Shown here piece after piece: positions 5,881-7,455 of a DNA stretch of 7,455 nt. A program made the position numbers and the translations under genes. Source of the DNA: Comamonadaceae bacterium (lineage in GTDB: Bacteria > Pseudomonadota > Gammaproteobacteria > Burkholderiales > Burkholderiaceae_C); the NCBI GenBank assembly GCA_947463845.1, contig CANHUM010000082.1, forward strand, positions 1 to 7,455, read 5' to 3'. The notes below the pieces were generated by a model. It was not told where the DNA came from. It ran no database searches and saw nothing but the letters and a program-made list of their open reading frames with translations. How positions within the stretch are numbered: position 1 is the first letter of the stretch; every line of letters begins with the position of its first letter.

Positions 5881-7392
5881 TTATTTTGCCGTGGGCATCA
5901 CAAACTCGGCACCCTTGCCAATGCTCTCTGGCCAGCGCTGCATGATGGACTTTTGCTTGGTGTAGAAACGCACGCCTTCTTCGCCATAGGCGTGCATGTC
6001 GCCAAACAGCGAGCGCTTCCAGCCACCAAAGCCGTGCCAAGCCATGGGCACCGGGATTGGCACGTTGATGCCGACCATGCCGACCTGGATGCGCCGGGAG
6101 AATTCGCGTGCCACGTTGCCGTCGCGGGTGAAGCAGGAAACGCCGTTGCCGAACTCGTGGTCGTTGATGATCTGCACGGCGGTGCCAAAGTCGGGCACGC
6201 GCACGCAGCTCAAGACCGGGCCAAAGATTTCTTCCTTGTAGATCTTCATGTCGGGGGTCACATGGTCAAACAGCGTACCGCCCAGCCAGAAGCCCTTGTC
6301 GCAACCGGCACCGGCTTTGGCACCATCAAACTCGCGGCCATCCACCAGGAGTTTGGCGCCTTCGGCCACGCCTGCATCGATGTAGCCCTTGATGCGCTGA
6401 CGCGCCGCGTCGGTCACGATGGGACCCATCTCGGCGGCCAGGTCTTCACCGTTGAGCACTTGCAGAGCCTGGGTGCGCTCGACCAACTTGGGGATGATCT
6501 TGTCGGCCACATCGCCCACCAGCACGGCGACCGAAATCGCCATGCAGCGCTCACCGGCCGAGCCGTAGCCTGCGCCGATCAGCGCGTCCACGGTTTGGTC
6601 GATGTCGGCGTCGGGCATGACCACCAAATGGTTCTTCGCGCCGCCCAGAGCTTGCACGCGCTTGCCGTGGTGCGCACCGGTTTCGTAGATGTAGTTGGCA
6701 ATCGGGGTGGAGCCGACAAAGCTGATGGCTTTCACATCGGGGTGCTCCAACAACGCGTCCACGGCTTCCTTGTCACCCTGTACCACGTTGAACACGCCAT
6801 CGGGCAGACCGGCTTTTTTCAGCAGCTCGGCGATGAACAGCGAGGGAGTTGGGTCGGTCGGGCTGGGCTTCAAGATGAAGGTGTTGCCCGCCGCAATCGC
6901 CACCGGGAACATCCACATGGGCACCATCACCGGAAAGTTGAAGGGGGTGATGCCCGCCACCACGCCCAGCGGCTGGCGCAGGGTCCAGTTGTCGATACCG
7001 GTGGAGACCTGCTCGGTGTAGTCGCCTTTGAGCAGCTGCGGCATGCCGGTGGCAAATTCCACGATGTCGATGCCGCGGCTCACTTCACCTTGCGCGTCGG
7101 TGAACACCTTGCCGTGCTCGGCGGTGATCATGTGGGCCAGCTCGTCTTTGTGCAAATTGAGCAGCTCCAGGAACTTGAACATCACACGGGCGCGGCGCAG
7201 CGGCGGCGTGTCGGACCAAGCAGGGAAAGCGGCTTGTGCAGCGGCCACGGCCTTGGCCACTTCGGCGCTGCTGGCCAAGGCCACACTGCCGGTCACGGCA
7301 CCGGTGGCGGGGTTGGTCACAGGTTGACTGCGGCCCGAAGCGCCTGGGGTGATCTGGCCGTTGATGTAGTGACCGATGTGGGAAATGCTCAT
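5881..7392 (-). CDS. mmsA: CoA-acylating (methylmalonate-semialdehyde type) aldehyde dehydrogenase
   Basis: This 503-residue protein is full length for MmsA. The enzyme class oxidises methylmalonate or malonate semialdehyde with NAD and CoA to propionyl-CoA or acetyl-CoA, as in valine, inositol and beta-alanine breakdown. Visible features are the oxyanion asparagine N152 in ITPFNFP, the cofactor region [11 protein letters not shown] (173-183), catalytic C283 in [11 protein letters not shown], and E388 in KEEIFGPV. The normal hydrolytic base glutamate of the LELGG motif is replaced by alanine in ALGGAKNH (248-255), the hallmark of CoA-dependent members. The arginines I recall as characteristic of this class are at R106 (in EVSRGID) and R282. 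The start is the ATG at 7392, preceded by a GGAG ribosome site. It leads the operon with the GMC oxidoreductase; no mmsB or other valine-pathway gene lies downstream, so the aldehyde may come from the GMC reaction instead. The MmsA family call is firm; the physiological substrate is not. Confidence 0.95.
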   Translation of the reverse strand: MSISHIGHYINGQITPGASGRSQPVTNPATGAVTGSVALASSAEVAKAVAAAQAAFPAWSDTPPLRRARVMFKFLELLNLHKDELAHMITAEHGKVFTDAQGEVSRGIDIVEFATGMPQLLKGDYTEQVSTGIDNWTLRQPLGVVAGITPFNFPVMVPMWMFPVAIAAGNTFILKPSPTDPTPSLFIAELLKKAGLPDGVFNVVQGDKEAVDALLEHPDVKAISFVGSTPIANYIYETGAHHGKRVQALGGAKNHLVVMPDADIDQTVDALIGAGYGSAGERCMAISVAVLVGDVADKIIPKLVERTQALQVLNGEDLAAEMGPIVTDAARQRIKGYIDAGVAEGAKLLVDGREFDGAKAGAGCDKGFWLGGTLFDHVTPDMKIYKEEIFGPVLSCVRVPDFGTAVQIINDHEFGNGVSCFTRDGNVAREFSRRIQVGMVGINVPIPVPMAWHGFGGWKRSLFGDMHAYGEEGVRFYTKQKSIMQRWPESIGKGAEFVMPTAK

Positions 7393-7398
7393 GAGGGA

Positions 7399-7402
7399 CT
7401 CC
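7399..7402 (-). promoter_or_regulatory. Ribosome-binding site of mmsA
   Basis: The minus strand reads GGAG, 6 nt before the mmsA ATG. It is the clearest Shine-Dalgarno in the window and supports the start at 7392, in line with mmsA being the first gene of its operon. Confidence 0.75.
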
Positions 7403-7422
7403 GTTTGGATAGGTTTAAAAGC

Positions 7423-7451
7423 AGTTTAGGCACCCCCAACACGCCCCACAA
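7423..7451 (-). promoter_or_regulatory. Candidate sigma-70 promoter for mmsA-GMC
   Basis: On the minus strand TTGTGG (7451-7446) and TAAACT (7428-7423) are separated by 17 nt, a correct spacing with weak matches to both consensus boxes (three and four of six). Transcription would start near 7416 and give a leader of about 24 nt. The window ends close upstream, so a better promoter or a regulator site may lie outside. Confidence 0.25.
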
Positions 7452-7455
7452 GACC

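Noticed and set aside
1..7455. Mobile elements, CRISPR arrays, tRNA or rRNA genes
   Set aside because: I saw no transposase or integrase, terminal repeats, regularly spaced repeats, or tRNA-like cloverleaf sequence. All large open stretches are explained by six metabolic and membrane genes.

Overview
The window is ordinary-looking, high-GC bacterial chromosome with six recognisable genes, one of them cut by the left edge. The families, strongly G/C-ending codons and tight packing suggest a betaproteobacterium, most likely Burkholderiales/Comamonadaceae. That placement is inferred from sequence style and was not searched. I see no mobile element, CRISPR array, tRNA, rRNA or clear sign of horizontal transfer.

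Layout, left to right. Positions 1-265 (minus) hold the N-terminal 88 codons of an EamA/DMT transporter. It lies 11 nt downstream of a DedA-family membrane protein (277-912, minus), so the two probably form an operon. A divergent intergenic region of 139-217 bp, depending on the dedA start, separates this from a plus-strand pair: alanine racemase alr (1130-2227) and a second EamA/DMT transporter (2227-3150), joined by a TGATG stop/start overlap. A YfcA-like TSUP permease (3158-3916, minus) converges on that pair with 7 nt between the stops. A 223-bp gap follows, with a well-formed minus-strand intrinsic terminator (3977-4003). On the right is a minus-strand operon: mmsA, a CoA-acylating aldehyde dehydrogenase (5881-7392), then a GMC-family FAD oxidoreductase (4140-5855) after 25 nt. 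It reads toward that terminator.

How the genes may work together. The mmsA-GMC pair looks like a catabolic module: a flavin enzyme oxidises an alcohol to an aldehyde, and the dehydrogenase converts the aldehyde to an acyl-CoA. The substrate cannot be read from the sequence. In the left half, alr supplies D-alanine for peptidoglycan, and DedA proteins are implicated in recycling the undecaprenyl-phosphate carrier, so the divergent units both touch cell-envelope synthesis. Each ends in (or contains) a DMT exporter-type protein of unknown substrate.

The least explained DNA is 3917-4140. It holds a 136-nt, partly structured 3' UTR of the GMC gene ending in the terminator, a 12-bp perfect inverted repeat across the GMC stop codon, and a set of mutually exclusive inverted repeats around the terminator. 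These are the best candidates for something undescribed, though each has a mundane explanation. I found no convincing novel multi-gene system.
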